From WLND01 sp040398845 (GTDB lineage: Bacteria; Actinomycetota; Actinomycetes; S36-B12), in the NCBI GenBank assembly GCA_040398845.1, contig JBBATH010000010.1:1-64000 (forward strand): a stretch of 64,000 nucleotides of DNA, read 5' to 3'. The notes under the pieces were generated by a model that saw only the letters and a program-made list of their open reading frames with translations, was not told the origin of the DNA and searched no databases. The position numbers were made by a program, and so were the translations under genes. Below, in pieces: positions 34,573-43,131 of the stretch. Each line of letters starts with the position of its first letter. The stretch's first letter is position 1.

Positions 34573-35127
34573 GTGAGTGCAACCGCCCCGAGGCCGACCG
34601 GACGACCCAATGCCCGACTGGGCCAGACCGTTGGCGATATGGTGCGTTCGCTCGCCATCGTGCTCGCGCTCGTCGGCGTGCTCGTCGCCGTAACCTATAC
34701 ATCGCAGTCCGCCGATGTTCGAAGTGTCGACGTGGCCACCGCGCTGGCGCAGGCGCAGCGTCAAGCCCCGTTCGACCTCAAGGCTTGGACCCCGGGTGAG
34801 GGCGACGCCGCAACGAGCGTGCGGTGGCAGGCGACGGATGCTTCGGGGGGCATCCCGGTGTGGCACGTCGGGTATCTCGTCGACGGGTCGGAGTACCTGC
34901 AGATTGCCCAATCAGTCACCACGGAAGCGGGCTTCGTCCCGGAGCAGACGGCGGGAGGCAGACCCCAGGGCGAGGTGTCCCTCGGCGACGTTCGTTGGCT
35001 GCGATTCGAGTCCGCGGGGCGGCGGTCGCTCGTCGGCATCGAGGAAGGTGTCACGACCGTCGTGTCAGGCACGCTGCCGTGGTCCGCGATTGAGTCGGCG
35101 GCTGTGTCCGTGCGAGAGGGTCGCTAG
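34573..35127 (+). CDS. DUF4245 membrane-anchored protein
   Basis: 184 residues from the GTG at 34573. A short cytoplasmic N-terminus, one transmembrane helix (MVRSLAIVLALVGVLVAVTY, about 23-42) and an extracytoplasmic domain with FDLKAWTPGEGD, SVRWQATDASGGIPVWHVGY and a C-terminal GTLPWSAIESAA. The family is restricted to actinobacteria, is typically encoded next to glpX, and has no known function. CATGAT lies 6 nt upstream of this GTG, supporting a leaderless start; an ATG six codons earlier is the alternative. The 165 nt after the stop contain no recognisable gene. Confidence 0.8.
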   Translation: MSATAPRPTGRPNARLGQTVGDMVRSLAIVLALVGVLVAVTYTSQSADVRSVDVATALAQAQRQAPFDLKAWTPGEGDAATSVRWQATDASGGIPVWHVGYLVDGSEYLQIAQSVTTEAGFVPEQTAGGRPQGEVSLGDVRWLRFESAGRRSLVGIEEGVTTVVSGTLPWSAIESAAVSVREGR

Positions 35128-35292
35128 CCCCGAAGTCGCCAGCTGTTCGTCACCACCTCTAGCGTTCGCGTACCTGGGAGAGGGCGCATCTACCTAACAA
35201 TTTCGGTCGCCGAGAGATCCCCTTTCTCACGATCTTCCTCCCGCTCGGAGTCATCCTTTACCGTTGATTGCGGATACGTCGTGAGCGAGCCG

Positions 35293-35523
35293 CTATTCGG
35301 GGGTCACGTCTGCTGCGTCAGGGTGTGCCGCCTCGAGTCGGGTGCGCGCTGAATCCAGCCACCTCTGGCAGCTGGCGGCGAGCTCCTCACCTCGCTCCCA
35401 CAGGGACAGGGACTGCTCGAGGGTGAGCCCACCGGCCTCAAGCTGCTGCACGACAGCGCCGAGTTCGTCCCGGGCCGATTCGTAGGACATGGGGGCCGTC
35501 GGGCTCGGTGGGCTCTTCGTCAT
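35293..35523 (-). CDS. xseB: exodeoxyribonuclease VII small subunit
   Basis: 76 residues, typical XseB: MSYESARDELGAVVQQLEAG, LTLEQSLSLWERGEELA and CQRWLDSARTRLE. The small subunit forms the helical stalk of exonuclease VII, which degrades single-stranded DNA to oligonucleotides. Its ATG overlaps the xseA stop (ATGA, 35520-35523), the standard coupled order. Confidence 0.95.
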   Translation of the reverse strand: MTKSPPSPTAPMSYESARDELGAVVQQLEAGGLTLEQSLSLWERGEELAASCQRWLDSARTRLEAAHPDAADVTPE

Positions 35524-36689
35524 ATGGTGCTCCCTTGTTCGTTGACCGGGGCTGAGATTCGGGTAGACGTGAACTCGCCAGAGGCAAGCCGCACCCTGAC
35601 CTCATCCCCATTGGCCACCTGGGCCTCGTCTCGGATGATCACTCCGCCGGCGCCCGTAACGATGGCGTAGCCGCGGTCCAGCGTGGCGGCCGGCGACAGT
35701 GCCCGCACACGTGCCGAGAGGTGCGCGATGTCGCGCCTTGAATGCTCGATGAGATTGTGGATGATGCTGGAACTTCGCCGCTGACGCTCAACGAGCAGTG
35801 AGCCCTCGCGGTCAAGCTGATGTGCCAGATGGATGTTCAGGCGGCGGCGCATGCCTGCGATGAGTTCCTGCTCCTCGCGAAGTGACGGCACGATTCGCTT
35901 GGCGGCATCGGTGGGGGTGGAGGCCCGTAGGTCAGCGACGAGATCGAGGAGCGGGGTGTCCTGCTCGTGGCCGATCGCGGAGACGACGGGGGTCGTGCAG
36001 GCGGCTACCGCGCGCACGAGGGATTCGTTGCTGAAGGGGAGCAGATCCTCAACACTTCCGCCACCACGCGCAATGACGATGACATCAACCCCGGGATGGG
36101 AGTCGAGATCAGCGAGAGCCTCGGTCACTGCTGGGACAGCGGCCACCCCCTGCACGGCGACCTCGCGGATCTCGAATTGCACCGCAGGCCAACGCTCTCT
36201 GGCGTTCACGAGTACGTCGGTCATGGCCGCACTTGCCCGACCGCAGATGAGGCCCACGCACTGCGGAATGAAGGGGAGAGGCCGCTTGCGGGCGGGGGAG
36301 AACAGGCCTTCAGCCGCGAGGACCCCCTTCAATCGCTCCAGTTGGGCGAGCAGTTCGCCGATGCCGACGGGTCGGATCTCCTTGGCTCGCATCTGGAGGC
36401 TGCCGCGCCCGGACCAGAACTCCGGCCGGGCGAAGACCAAGACCCGCTGGCCCGCCTCGATCGGGGGCGTCATGGATCCAAGGAGTGCGGCGTCGGCGAC
36501 GATGGTGAGTGACATGTCAACATCTGGGTCGCGAAGGGTGAGGTACAGGTTTCGGGCACCGGGCCGCGGCCGGAATTCGGCGACCTGCCCGTCGATCCAT
36601 ATCGGACCGAGTCGACCGATCCAGTCTGAGAGCATGCGGGACACTGTCCGGACGGGCGCCGGCTTCTCGGGGCTGGATTCAAAGGCCAC
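35520..36689 (-). CDS. xseA: exodeoxyribonuclease VII large subunit
   Basis: 389 residues. The N-terminal OB-fold (IWIDGQVAEFRPRPGARNLY, then LTLRDPDVDMSLTIV) is followed by the catalytic core with GLICGRASAAMTDVL, DVIVIARGGGSVEDLLPFSN (about 218-238) and VSAIGHEQDTPLLDLVADLR, then a coiled-coil C-terminus (DREGSLLVERQRRSSSIIHN) that binds XseB. I chose the GTG at 36689, 2 nt after the stop of the upstream flavin-binding protein gene, because family homology begins there; the longer frame overlaps that gene. Confidence 0.94.
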   Translation of the reverse strand: MAFESSPEKPAPVRTVSRMLSDWIGRLGPIWIDGQVAEFRPRPGARNLYLTLRDPDVDMSLTIVADAALLGSMTPPIEAGQRVLVFARPEFWSGRGSLQMRAKEIRPVGIGELLAQLERLKGVLAAEGLFSPARKRPLPFIPQCVGLICGRASAAMTDVLVNARERWPAVQFEIREVAVQGVAAVPAVTEALADLDSHPGVDVIVIARGGGSVEDLLPFSNESLVRAVAACTTPVVSAIGHEQDTPLLDLVADLRASTPTDAAKRIVPSLREEQELIAGMRRRLNIHLAHQLDREGSLLVERQRRSSSIIHNLIEHSRRDIAHLSARVRALSPAATLDRGYAIVTGAGGVIIRDEAQVANGDEVRVRLASGEFTSTRISAPVNEQGSTI

Positions 36690-36691
36690 TG

Positions 36692-37183
36692 CTATTCGCG
36701 GCCATCTGTGGGGGCCTTTGGGGTGGGCGCCGTCATGCGCGCCGAGTAGTCCCAAGAAGTGACCGCGAGGTCACTGATCTTGATGGCGACCTCGACGTCG
36801 AGCCGGGAGAGCAGCCAGTCTGCGAGCGTCGAGGGCTCATCGCCGAGGTATCGGTCGATGAGAAGCGGGAGGATGCGCGCCGCCTCGCTGGAGTGCAGGC
36901 TGGCCTGCCCCGTCCCCCTGACCCCCATGTATGGCGGGAGGTCGCCGGACACCTCGAAGGCGCAGTTCGGATTATTTCGAAGTCGTTGCGCTAGGACCGA
37001 GTCGGCCTGGGCACAGCACCACAGTGCGCTGTTCGCATAGAGGAACCAATGTGATTGGACGAGCGGGAATTTACGGCCAATGGAGGCGATGCGCACGGGA
37101 ATGGCGGTCTCATGGAGGAATCGCTCGACGGTGTCGAGGTCCCATGCGCCAGAGCGAAGCGTCGGCGGTGTATCGAATCCCAT
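36692..37183 (-). CDS. pyridoxamine-5'-phosphate-oxidase-like (FMN-binding split barrel) protein
   Basis: 163 residues of the PNPOx-like split-barrel superfamily: FPLVQSHWFLYANSALWCCA, NCAFEVSGDLPPYMGVRGTG and a helical C-terminal part with IKISDLAVTSWDYS. Such proteins use FMN, F420 or heme; none can be assigned here. The inner ATG (MGFDTPPTLRSG) at 37183 is favoured over the ATG six codons earlier by GACAAT 6 nt upstream. It is the first gene of an operon with xseA (2-nt gap) and xseB, and is divergent from ispH over 37 bp. Confidence 0.78.
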   Translation of the reverse strand: MGFDTPPTLRSGAWDLDTVERFLHETAIPVRIASIGRKFPLVQSHWFLYANSALWCCAQADSVLAQRLRNNPNCAFEVSGDLPPYMGVRGTGQASLHSSEAARILPLLIDRYLGDEPSTLADWLLSRLDVEVAIKISDLAVTSWDYSARMTAPTPKAPTDGRE

Positions 37184-37208
37184 GAGTGAATTGTCGTGCA
37201 CTGCGGCC

Positions 37209-37214
37209 TACGAT
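37209..37214 (+). promoter_or_regulatory. leaderless -10 box of ispH (TACGAT)
   Basis: TACGAT ends 6 nt before the ATG at 37221. That ATG is also where IspH homology begins (PKRVLLAAPRGYCAGVD), which corrects the longer open frame starting at 37080. Confidence 0.65.
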
Positions 37215-37220
37215 GGAACC

Positions 37221-38201
37221 ATGCCTCAGCCAAAGCGTGTCCTCCTCGCAGCACCTCGCGGCTACTGCGCTGGAGTTGATCGCGCGGTCGTCTCAGTGGA
37301 GAAGGCCCTCGAGCTCTATGGCCCTCCGGTGTATGTCCGCAAGGAGATCGTCCACAACAAGTACGTCGTGGCGTCATTGGAGTCGCGGGGGGCGATTTTC
37401 GTCGATGAGGTGGAGGAGATCCCTGAAGGGTCGACCGTCGTGTTCTCGGCCCACGGGGTCGCGCCGGCAGTGCATTCAGACTCGGCGGACCGTGGACTGA
37501 AGACCATTGATGCCACCTGCCCGCTCGTGACAAAGGTGCATGCGGAGGCTCGGCGCTTTGCCGGTGAGGGTTACCAGATCGTCCTCGTCGGACATGAGGG
37601 CCATGAGGAGGTCGTCGGGACCACCGGTGAGGCTCCTGATGTCATCACCCTTGTTCAAGACCCGATCGAGGCGGCTTCAGTCGTTCTCCCGGAAACGGAC
37701 AAGCTCATCTGGCTCTCGCAGACGACCCTCTCCGTCGATGAGACCCTTCAGACGATCGAGGTGCTGAAGGGGCGCTACCCGAACCTCATGAGCCCGCCGA
37801 GCGACGACATTTGCTACGCCACCCAGAATCGCCAGGTGGCGGTGAAGGAGATCGCTCCGCAGTGTGATGTGCTTATCGTGGTCGGGTCGGGGAACTCATC
37901 GAACTCCGTGCGACTGGTCGAGGTGGCCCTTGATGCGGGGGCACGGGCCTCGCATCGAGTTGACAGTGCCGCGGAACTGAAGGAGTCCTGGTTCGAGGAG
38001 GCATTCACCGTCGGGCTCACCAGTGGGGCATCGGTGCCAGAGGTTCTCGTCGACGAGGTGCTCGCTTGGCTGGCAGAACGGGACTTTGTCACGGTCGAAT
38101 TGGTGAAGACGGCCGAGGAAACCCTCGTGTTCTCCCTACCCCCGGAACTACGCAGGGATCTGAAGGCTGCGTCGCTGCAGATGGTGTCGCCAAAGGAGTA
38201 G
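37221..38201 (+). CDS. ispH: 4-hydroxy-3-methylbut-2-enyl diphosphate reductase
   Basis: 326 residues. The three cluster-binding Cys are visible: APRGYCAGVDRAV (about residue 14), IDATCPLVTKVH (about 98) and DICYATQNRQVAV (about 198). HGVAPAVH, GHEGHEEVVGT and GSGNSSNSVRLVEVA complete the active site. It carries out the last MEP-pathway step, making IPP and DMAPP with a [4Fe-4S] cluster. Convergent with the DUF6542 gene, 5 nt apart. The order PNPOx - xse - ispH - DUF6542 - ychF mirrors Rv1107c-Rv1112 of M. tuberculosis (from memory). Confidence 0.96.
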   Translation: MPQPKRVLLAAPRGYCAGVDRAVVSVEKALELYGPPVYVRKEIVHNKYVVASLESRGAIFVDEVEEIPEGSTVVFSAHGVAPAVHSDSADRGLKTIDATCPLVTKVHAEARRFAGEGYQIVLVGHEGHEEVVGTTGEAPDVITLVQDPIEAASVVLPETDKLIWLSQTTLSVDETLQTIEVLKGRYPNLMSPPSDDICYATQNRQVAVKEIAPQCDVLIVVGSGNSSNSVRLVEVALDAGARASHRVDSAAELKESWFEEAFTVGLTSGASVPEVLVDEVLAWLAERDFVTVELVKTAEETLVFSLPPELRRDLKAASLQMVSPKE

Positions 38202-38206
38202 TCGTA

Positions 38207-39163
38207 CTATTCAGCGCGCCGGCGCCGCCAGACAACTATTCCGAGTGCCGCGGCCGCAGGGCCGATGACCCAGTACCAGCCGTTTGACAGCATAAAGAAC
38301 ACATCAAGGAAGCGTCCGGTTACACCCGCGCTGCCGCTGAGTCCTATCTGGCCAACCGTCATGCAGGCCACGAAGAACGCGATTGGGGGCGCGATGACAG
38401 CGACGGCCGCATCTGGCATGCGCACCCGCACTGCCACGAGGGCGCTCGCGATAAGAAGCACCAACCCGGTGAGCAGACCGGTGGCGGACCCGAGGAGCAA
38501 GGCTGAGGCCAGACCCGCCACGAACGTGGCACCGATCACGATGGCGTACGCGGCGTTCGGCCTCAGGCCGGCGTGCCAATCGAAGTCATGCATCGAGTCA
38601 GCTGCCCAGAACCCCTCGGATGCAGGCTCGTAGGAGCCGCGGATGTCATCGAATTCCTCAATGGGTCCAGGAGCGGGAAACGAATTCTTGGGGTGCATCG
38701 CGGCTGCTGCAACCGAGATGGGTACGACCCGCGGTGGGGGTTGCTCGGCGGGTTCAAGTGGGTCAACTAGTCCGGTCCTAGGTTCAAGGGGTTCAGGCTC
38801 GACGCCGGGCTCAGCGAAGGCTTCCTCGAAATAGTCATTGCGAGGGAGCGGCTCGAAGGTCCTCGAGGTAAGAATCGGGGCAACCGGCTCGTTGTGCTCC
38901 AGACGCAAGGTCCGAAGGCGGGGGACCTCGGTTGCTGGGACCGCTGTCAGTGCCGAGGCGTCTGCCTGCGCATGGACACTTCGAAAGAGCCTGCCGGTGT
39001 CGACGAGGTTGCGGCCCGCCGGCGGGATGACCTCCGCCACGTCGGGGACGAGGCTGGGCGTGGCGTACGAGCTATGGAGCATGTCCTCTGGCTCTGGCCG
39101 GAACAGGCGGTCGTAGGCGTCGTCATCCGATACATCGCGCACGGCACCAAACCCTTCACTCAT
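38207..39163 (-). CDS. DUF6542-type membrane protein
   Basis: 318 residues. About 190 N-terminal residues are acidic, Pro-rich and without predicted structure (EPEDMLHSSYATPS; EPGVEPEPLEPRTGLVDP). The C-terminal third has four hydrophobic helices (AIVIGATFVAGLASALLLGS, LTGLVLLIASALVAVRV, VIAPPIAFFVACMTVGQIGL, WYWVIGPAAAALGIVVW) matching the actinobacterial DUF6542 domain, a family usually found beside ispH/ychF. Function unknown. It lies 13 nt after rmuC on the same strand and has TAACGT 6 nt before its ATG; AGGGGC in that gap may instead be a Shine-Dalgarno. Confidence 0.78.
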   Translation of the reverse strand: MSEGFGAVRDVSDDDAYDRLFRPEPEDMLHSSYATPSLVPDVAEVIPPAGRNLVDTGRLFRSVHAQADASALTAVPATEVPRLRTLRLEHNEPVAPILTSRTFEPLPRNDYFEEAFAEPGVEPEPLEPRTGLVDPLEPAEQPPPRVVPISVAAAAMHPKNSFPAPGPIEEFDDIRGSYEPASEGFWAADSMHDFDWHAGLRPNAAYAIVIGATFVAGLASALLLGSATGLLTGLVLLIASALVAVRVRMPDAAVAVIAPPIAFFVACMTVGQIGLSGSAGVTGRFLDVFFMLSNGWYWVIGPAAAALGIVVWRRRRAE

Positions 39164-39169
39164 GCCCCT

Positions 39170-39175
39170 ACGTTA
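39170..39175 (-). promoter_or_regulatory. possible leaderless -10 box (TAACGT)
   Basis: TAACGT on the minus strand is followed by AGGGGC and the ATG at 39163. It fits the TANNNT-N6-ATG pattern, but AGGGGC also resembles a ribosome-binding site, so this case is ambiguous. Confidence 0.4.
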
Positions 39176-39176
39176 C

Positions 39177-40307
39177 TCAACTGGTGATCTCAATAAGTGG
39201 AACCTGCCCGAAATCGCTCTTCGCGTCGGTCAACTCCGGCGCGAGGAGGGTGCGAACCCGCTCGTTGATCAACGGGACCTCGGCAAGTGGGGTGTCGGTG
39301 ACTCCGAAGTCGTTGAAGGCACGTGCGGTGACGAGGACCCGACTCTCCAGCGAAGCAACCGCCTTGTTGTAGTTGGTGACCGCCGCGTCGAGTGAAGAGC
39401 CGACCCGGGTGAAGTGGAGGGCCATCGTCGAGAGCCGAGCATGCAGCTCCTTACCGAGCTGCTGGATCTCCTCGGCGTGCTGGGCCAGGCGTTCTTGGCG
39501 CCACGAAAGGCTGACGGTGCGAAGGAGGGCGAACAGGGTGGTCGGAGTTGCCGGAACGACATTGCGCGAGAAGGCATGGTCGAGCAGATCTGGCCGGGCG
39601 TCAAGCGCGGCCTCGAGCAGCGACTCCGAAGGGAGAAACATGACGATGAACTCGCAGTTGTTGGGGATGAAACGCTGGTAGTCCCTTCCCTGGAGCGCAT
39701 CGATGTGGCGGATGAGGTCGGTTGCATGCTGCTTCATGAGGAGATTCGTGGTGGCCTCATCGGTACTGCGCTCCGCTTCGAGAAAGGCATTGAGGGGGAC
39801 CTTGGCGTCGACGACGATGCACCGGTCGGCTGCGAGGTTAATGATCATGTCGGGTCGGACGACGCCAGAGTCCCCCTGGTGGGGGGCCTGCTCGGTGAAG
39901 TGGACGCGGTCGAGCATGCCGGCGGATTCGACGAGTCGACGCAGTTGCATCTCGCCCCAGCGGCCCCGGGCCCCGGTCCGCCCGAGGACTGAGCTGAGGC
40001 GAGACGCCTCGCGACGGACATCGTCGCTTGATTTAGTCAGGGCGGTGACGGAGTGGCTCAGCTGCGAGGTCAGCTCGGTGCGCAAGGTGGCCTGGGCGAT
40101 GACGTTCTCACGCTCTGTGCGCTGGACCTGATCGGCGAGAGCGCTGAGCGATGCGGTCACGGGGCCGAGGGCGTCGTTCCATGGTGAGGCGGTGGAGAGG
40201 CGGCTGGAGCGACGGCCGAGCATCACGCCCATAACGATGCATGCGAGCACGGCGCACGATGCCACAGTCGCAAGAAGGATGAGGGGAAGCAAGGTCGTCG
40301 TTGTCAT
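39177..40307 (-). CDS. rmuC: RmuC-family DNA recombination protein
   Basis: 376 residues. One N-terminal transmembrane helix (LLPLILLATVASCAVLACIV), a coiled-coil segment (SLSALADQVQRTERENVIAQ) and the RmuC nuclease-like core: GRWGEMQLRRLVESAGMLD (about 120), RPDMIINLAADRCIVVDAKV (about 150-170), FIPNNCEFIVMFLPSESLLE. The family limits inversions at short inverted repeats in E. coli. The inner ATG at 40307 was taken because the extension in the longer frame lies in the ruined VOC gene region and is not conserved. Confidence 0.9.
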   Translation of the reverse strand: MTTTTLLPLILLATVASCAVLACIVMGVMLGRRSSRLSTASPWNDALGPVTASLSALADQVQRTERENVIAQATLRTELTSQLSHSVTALTKSSDDVRREASRLSSVLGRTGARGRWGEMQLRRLVESAGMLDRVHFTEQAPHQGDSGVVRPDMIINLAADRCIVVDAKVPLNAFLEAERSTDEATTNLLMKQHATDLIRHIDALQGRDYQRFIPNNCEFIVMFLPSESLLEAALDARPDLLDHAFSRNVVPATPTTLFALLRTVSLSWRQERLAQHAEEIQQLGKELHARLSTMALHFTRVGSSLDAAVTNYNKAVASLESRVLVTARAFNDFGVTDTPLAEVPLINERVRTLLAPELTDAKSDFGQVPLIEITS

Positions 40308-40379
40308 GAAGGCAGGGTCCCACGCCCGTCTGACATCGAAGAGAAGCCTCGCAGCTGTCACTGCTGCGAGTATTCCGTC

Positions 40380-40691
40380 ATGAATTGGAACCCAAAGGTC
40401 CCTGAATTGCGAGTGGAGGACTTCTAAGCAACGCTTCGTATCCTTGGATTTCAACGGAGCGCAACTCATGATCGAGGCGGACCACGACGATGCCTCGCTG
40501 GTTGGCGCGATGGTGTCACCTCGTGGACGCGGGTGAATCCGCAGATCGACGTTCCTTACCGGCCTGCTCGGGAACGTTGGTACGAGACCTCCGAGGGTTC
40601 GGTCGGGCAGTTCGAACTGCTCGTCCAGGACCCTGACGGTTCCCTCATCCGTCTCGTCTCGGACGTTCAGGAGGTGGTTGTCGCGCTGTGA
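40380..40691 (+). pseudogene. broken VOC-family (glyoxalase/bleomycin-resistance fold) gene
   Basis: Three plus-strand frames carry successive parts of one VOC protein. MNWNPKVPELRVEDF is followed by TAA and ATLRILGF; then, shifted, LDFNGAQLMIEADHDDASLV ends in SPRGRG and TGA; then, shifted again, VNPQIDVPYRPARERWYETS and VGQFELLVQDPDGSLIRLVS. The order and phrases match a bleomycin-resistance-type domain of about 120 residues. One stop and two frame changes show long-standing inactivation. The last fragment alone could be called as a 52-residue ORF (GTG 40533). Confidence 0.8.
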
Positions 40692-40832
40692 TGAGTGTTT
40701 CCCCTCAGGCCTATGACTGCAGATATTCGGATGCGGGCCGCTACTCTTGACCTTCGGCGGGCCTGTCCGCCACGTCCGTCGTGCTCCCTCGCCGCACGGT
40801 CAGCCCGTGACGATGAAGAAGGATTTATCACC

Positions 40833-41906
40833 TTGGCACTCACTATCGGCATCGTCGGACTCCCAAACGTCGGAAAGTCGACGCTCTTCAACGCGCTTAC
40901 GAAGAACAACGTGCTCGCTGCGAACTACCCATTCGCGACGATCGAGCCCAACACGGGCGTGGTTGGGGTTCCCGATTCGCGCCTTGCAGTGCTCGCTGGG
41001 ATCTTCGGTTCCCAAAAGCTCCTGCCCGCGACTGTCACGTTCGTTGACATCGCCGGCATCGTCAAGGGGGCGAGCGAGGGCGCCGGCCTTGGCAACAAGT
41101 TCCTCGCGAACATCCGCGAGTCCGACGCGATCTGCCAGGTGCTTCGTGCCTTCACCGATGACGATGTCGTCCACGTCGAGGGCCGGGTCTCTCCTGAGGA
41201 TGACATGGAGACGATTAACACCGAGCTAATCCTCGCCGACCTCCAGACCCTCGACAAGGCGATCCCGCGGTTGCAGAAGGAGTCGCGTACAGACAAGTCG
41301 AGGGCCGCGATCGTTCAGGCGGCTGAAGAGGCGAGGGCGCTTCTTGATCAGGGCACCACGATCTTCGCCTCGAAGATCGACCCAGCGCCGCTGCGTGAGC
41401 TCTTCCTCCTCACCGCCAAGCCATTCGTCTACGTCATCAATGTCGACGAGGCCGAGCTCGGCGACGCCGCCTTCATCCAGCGGATGAAGGACCTCGTCGC
41501 TCCTGGCGAGGCTGTCTTCCTCGACGCCAAGCTCGAGGCCGAGCTCAGCGAGCTTGACGATGACGAGGCACTCGAGCTCCTGCAGTCGGTGGGCCAAGGC
41601 GAGCCGGGCCTGAACGCCCTGGCGCGGGTCGGGTTCGACACGCTCGGCCTGCAGACCTACCTCACCTCAGGGCCCAAGGAGGCTCGCGCCTGGACCATCC
41701 CCAAGGGGGCGACCGCGCCCGAGGCCGCCGGGGTCATCCATACCGACTTCCAGAAGGGCTTCATCAAGGCCGAGGTCGTGTCGTTCGACGACCTCGTCGA
41801 CGCGGGGTCCATGGCCGAGGCCAAGGCCAAGGGCAAGGTGCGGATCGAGGGCAAGGAATACGTGATGCAGGACGGCGACGTCGTCGAGTTCCGCTTCAAC
41901 GTGTGA
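40833..41906 (+). CDS. ychF: redox-sensitive ribosome-binding ATPase YchF (OBG family)
   Basis: 357 residues. G1 GLPNVGKSTLFNALTKN (about 9), the G3 region FVDIAGIVKGASEGAGLGN (about 69-87) and NVDE in place of NKxD, which marks the ATP-specific YchF branch. The C-terminal TGS domain covers VIHTDFQKGFIKAEVVS to GDVVEFRFNV. The start is the TTG at 40833, with GAAGAAGGA 9 nt upstream and MALTIGIVGLPNVGKS, the conserved YchF N-terminus; the longer frame adds 46 unrelated residues. The M. tuberculosis counterpart (Rv1112) sits in the same place after ispH. Confidence 0.96.
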   Translation: MALTIGIVGLPNVGKSTLFNALTKNNVLAANYPFATIEPNTGVVGVPDSRLAVLAGIFGSQKLLPATVTFVDIAGIVKGASEGAGLGNKFLANIRESDAICQVLRAFTDDDVVHVEGRVSPEDDMETINTELILADLQTLDKAIPRLQKESRTDKSRAAIVQAAEEARALLDQGTTIFASKIDPAPLRELFLLTAKPFVYVINVDEAELGDAAFIQRMKDLVAPGEAVFLDAKLEAELSELDDDEALELLQSVGQGEPGLNALARVGFDTLGLQTYLTSGPKEARAWTIPKGATAPEAAGVIHTDFQKGFIKAEVVSFDDLVDAGSMAEAKAKGKVRIEGKEYVMQDGDVVEFRFNV

Positions 41907-41926
41907 CGATTTAATCTTGAGGAGAC

Positions 41927-42256
41927 ATGGCGCCTGCTGATGTGCATCCGCCCGGTCGACGTCGCCTCAGGAGTGCAGTTCGCGATGACGGGTATGAGAC
42001 TTGGACCATCGCAGACGAGCAATATGGCGTCCTGCGGGCGTTCATCCTTGACACCATCGAGGACCTTGATGACGGGGATGGGGTTCTACTCAAGGACTTA
42101 ATTTCGGTCGCGGAAATCCAACTTTCAGGGCATCCAAGTTTCCCCAGCGGCCGCTTCACGAACTGGATCCGGTTCGTCAAAGTCGATCTGGAATGTGAGG
42201 GCGTCATCGAACGCGTGGGGACCAAGACTCCCCAGCGAGTCAGACTCCGGGAATAA
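41927..42256 (+). CDS. small DUF6958-like protein
   Basis: 109 residues: WTIADEQYGVLRAFILDTIE, a Leu/Asp-rich centre and WIRFVKVDLECEGVIERVGT, ending PQRVRLRE. The arrangement resembles DUF6958 proteins, a small winged-helix-like family of unknown role. The ATG has GAGGAGAC just upstream and follows ychF by 20 nt, so it may ride on the ychF transcript. The assignment is tentative. Confidence 0.6.
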   Translation: MAPADVHPPGRRRLRSAVRDDGYETWTIADEQYGVLRAFILDTIEDLDDGDGVLLKDLISVAEIQLSGHPSFPSGRFTNWIRFVKVDLECEGVIERVGTKTPQRVRLRE

Positions 42257-42304
42257 CTGAACTCATGCTTGCTCGTGGAGGATCGGTGTGGTGAACGTCG
42301 CGAC

Positions 42305-42763
42305 ATGATGCAAAGACTTGAGGTTTTCCGGGACATCGCCGCGTCTCCCGAGCGGGTGTACGCAGCAATTTCTGACGTGACACGTATGGGTGAATGGTCG
42401 TTGGAATGTGAGGCCTGCGAGTGGCATGAGGGCTTTGATGGGCCGGTGGTCGGAGCGACGTTCGACGGCCACAACCGCAACGGCGAACTCGTGTGGACGA
42501 CTCAGGGCAAGGTTGTCGAGGCTGAACCAGGCCGAGCCTTTGTCTTCGAGTGTTTTGCGGGGACGTATCACTATTCCACTTGGGGCTACCGGTTCGAGCC
42601 GACCGAAACGGGCTGCCGGGTCACCGAGTGGAGCGAAGACCTTCGACCCGAGTCTGCTCTAGAAATGAGCAAGAAGATCTCGGGGATCGATGATTGAGTC
42701 GAGCGCAATCGCGACACGATGGGCCTGACGTTGGAACGTGTCGCTGCAGCCGTAGAGCATTGA
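42305..42763 (+). pseudogene. SRPBCC (polyketide-cyclase/START-like) gene with an in-frame TGA
   Basis: The reading frame encodes RLEVFRDIAASPERVYAAIS, GEWSLECEACEWHEGFDGPV, AFVFECFAGTYHYSTWGYRF and VTEWSEDLRP, a single SRPBCC domain of about 150 residues. TGA at 42695-42697 ends it after KKISGIDD, but the same frame continues for 21 codons as VERNRDTMGLTLERVAAAVE and H before a real stop, exactly the family's closing helix. A CGA(Arg)-to-TGA change would explain it. A product of 130 residues (42305-42697) can still be made, lacking most of the C-terminal helix that closes the cavity. Starts at either of two adjacent ATGs. Confidence 0.8.
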
Positions 42764-43131
42764 TCCGCGCGTTGACGAGTCGTGACTCCGCCGCATGATC
42801 CAGGTCGGCCATCGCATCCAGGTGCGACTTGCGGGCCGCGACTCGGAACTCGACTCTCGACAGGCGCGGATCATCGGCGACGTCGGGGTGTTTGCCGGAT
42901 TCCTCGTTCGACGAGGCGGTTGAAGATGCCCGCAGGGAAGCGCTGATTTTCCTAGCCCTCCTCATCCCTCGGCTCTGACCTGGCCGAAGCGGCACTACCT
43001 CGACTCACCACGCTTGCTCGGAAACAACCCTCGCGGCGAACACCCCGATGATCAGCGCTTCCCTAGTCCAAGGCGTTGGCTTGACGGCGCCTCAAAACGT
43101 GCACACATGTGCGTTTCAGGAGTTAACCCAC
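42764..43131. other. gene-free decayed segment with repeat copies
   Basis: No complete gene is seen. The minus-strand frame around 42780-42900 (RVAARKSHLDAMADLDHAAE) has protein-like composition but no recognisable family. Two copies of the repeat described at 42934 lie inside. A TTGACG (43081-43086) and the inverted repeat GCACA-CA-TGTGC (43101-43112) just before the antitoxin remnant are probably its old promoter and operator. Confidence 0.4.
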
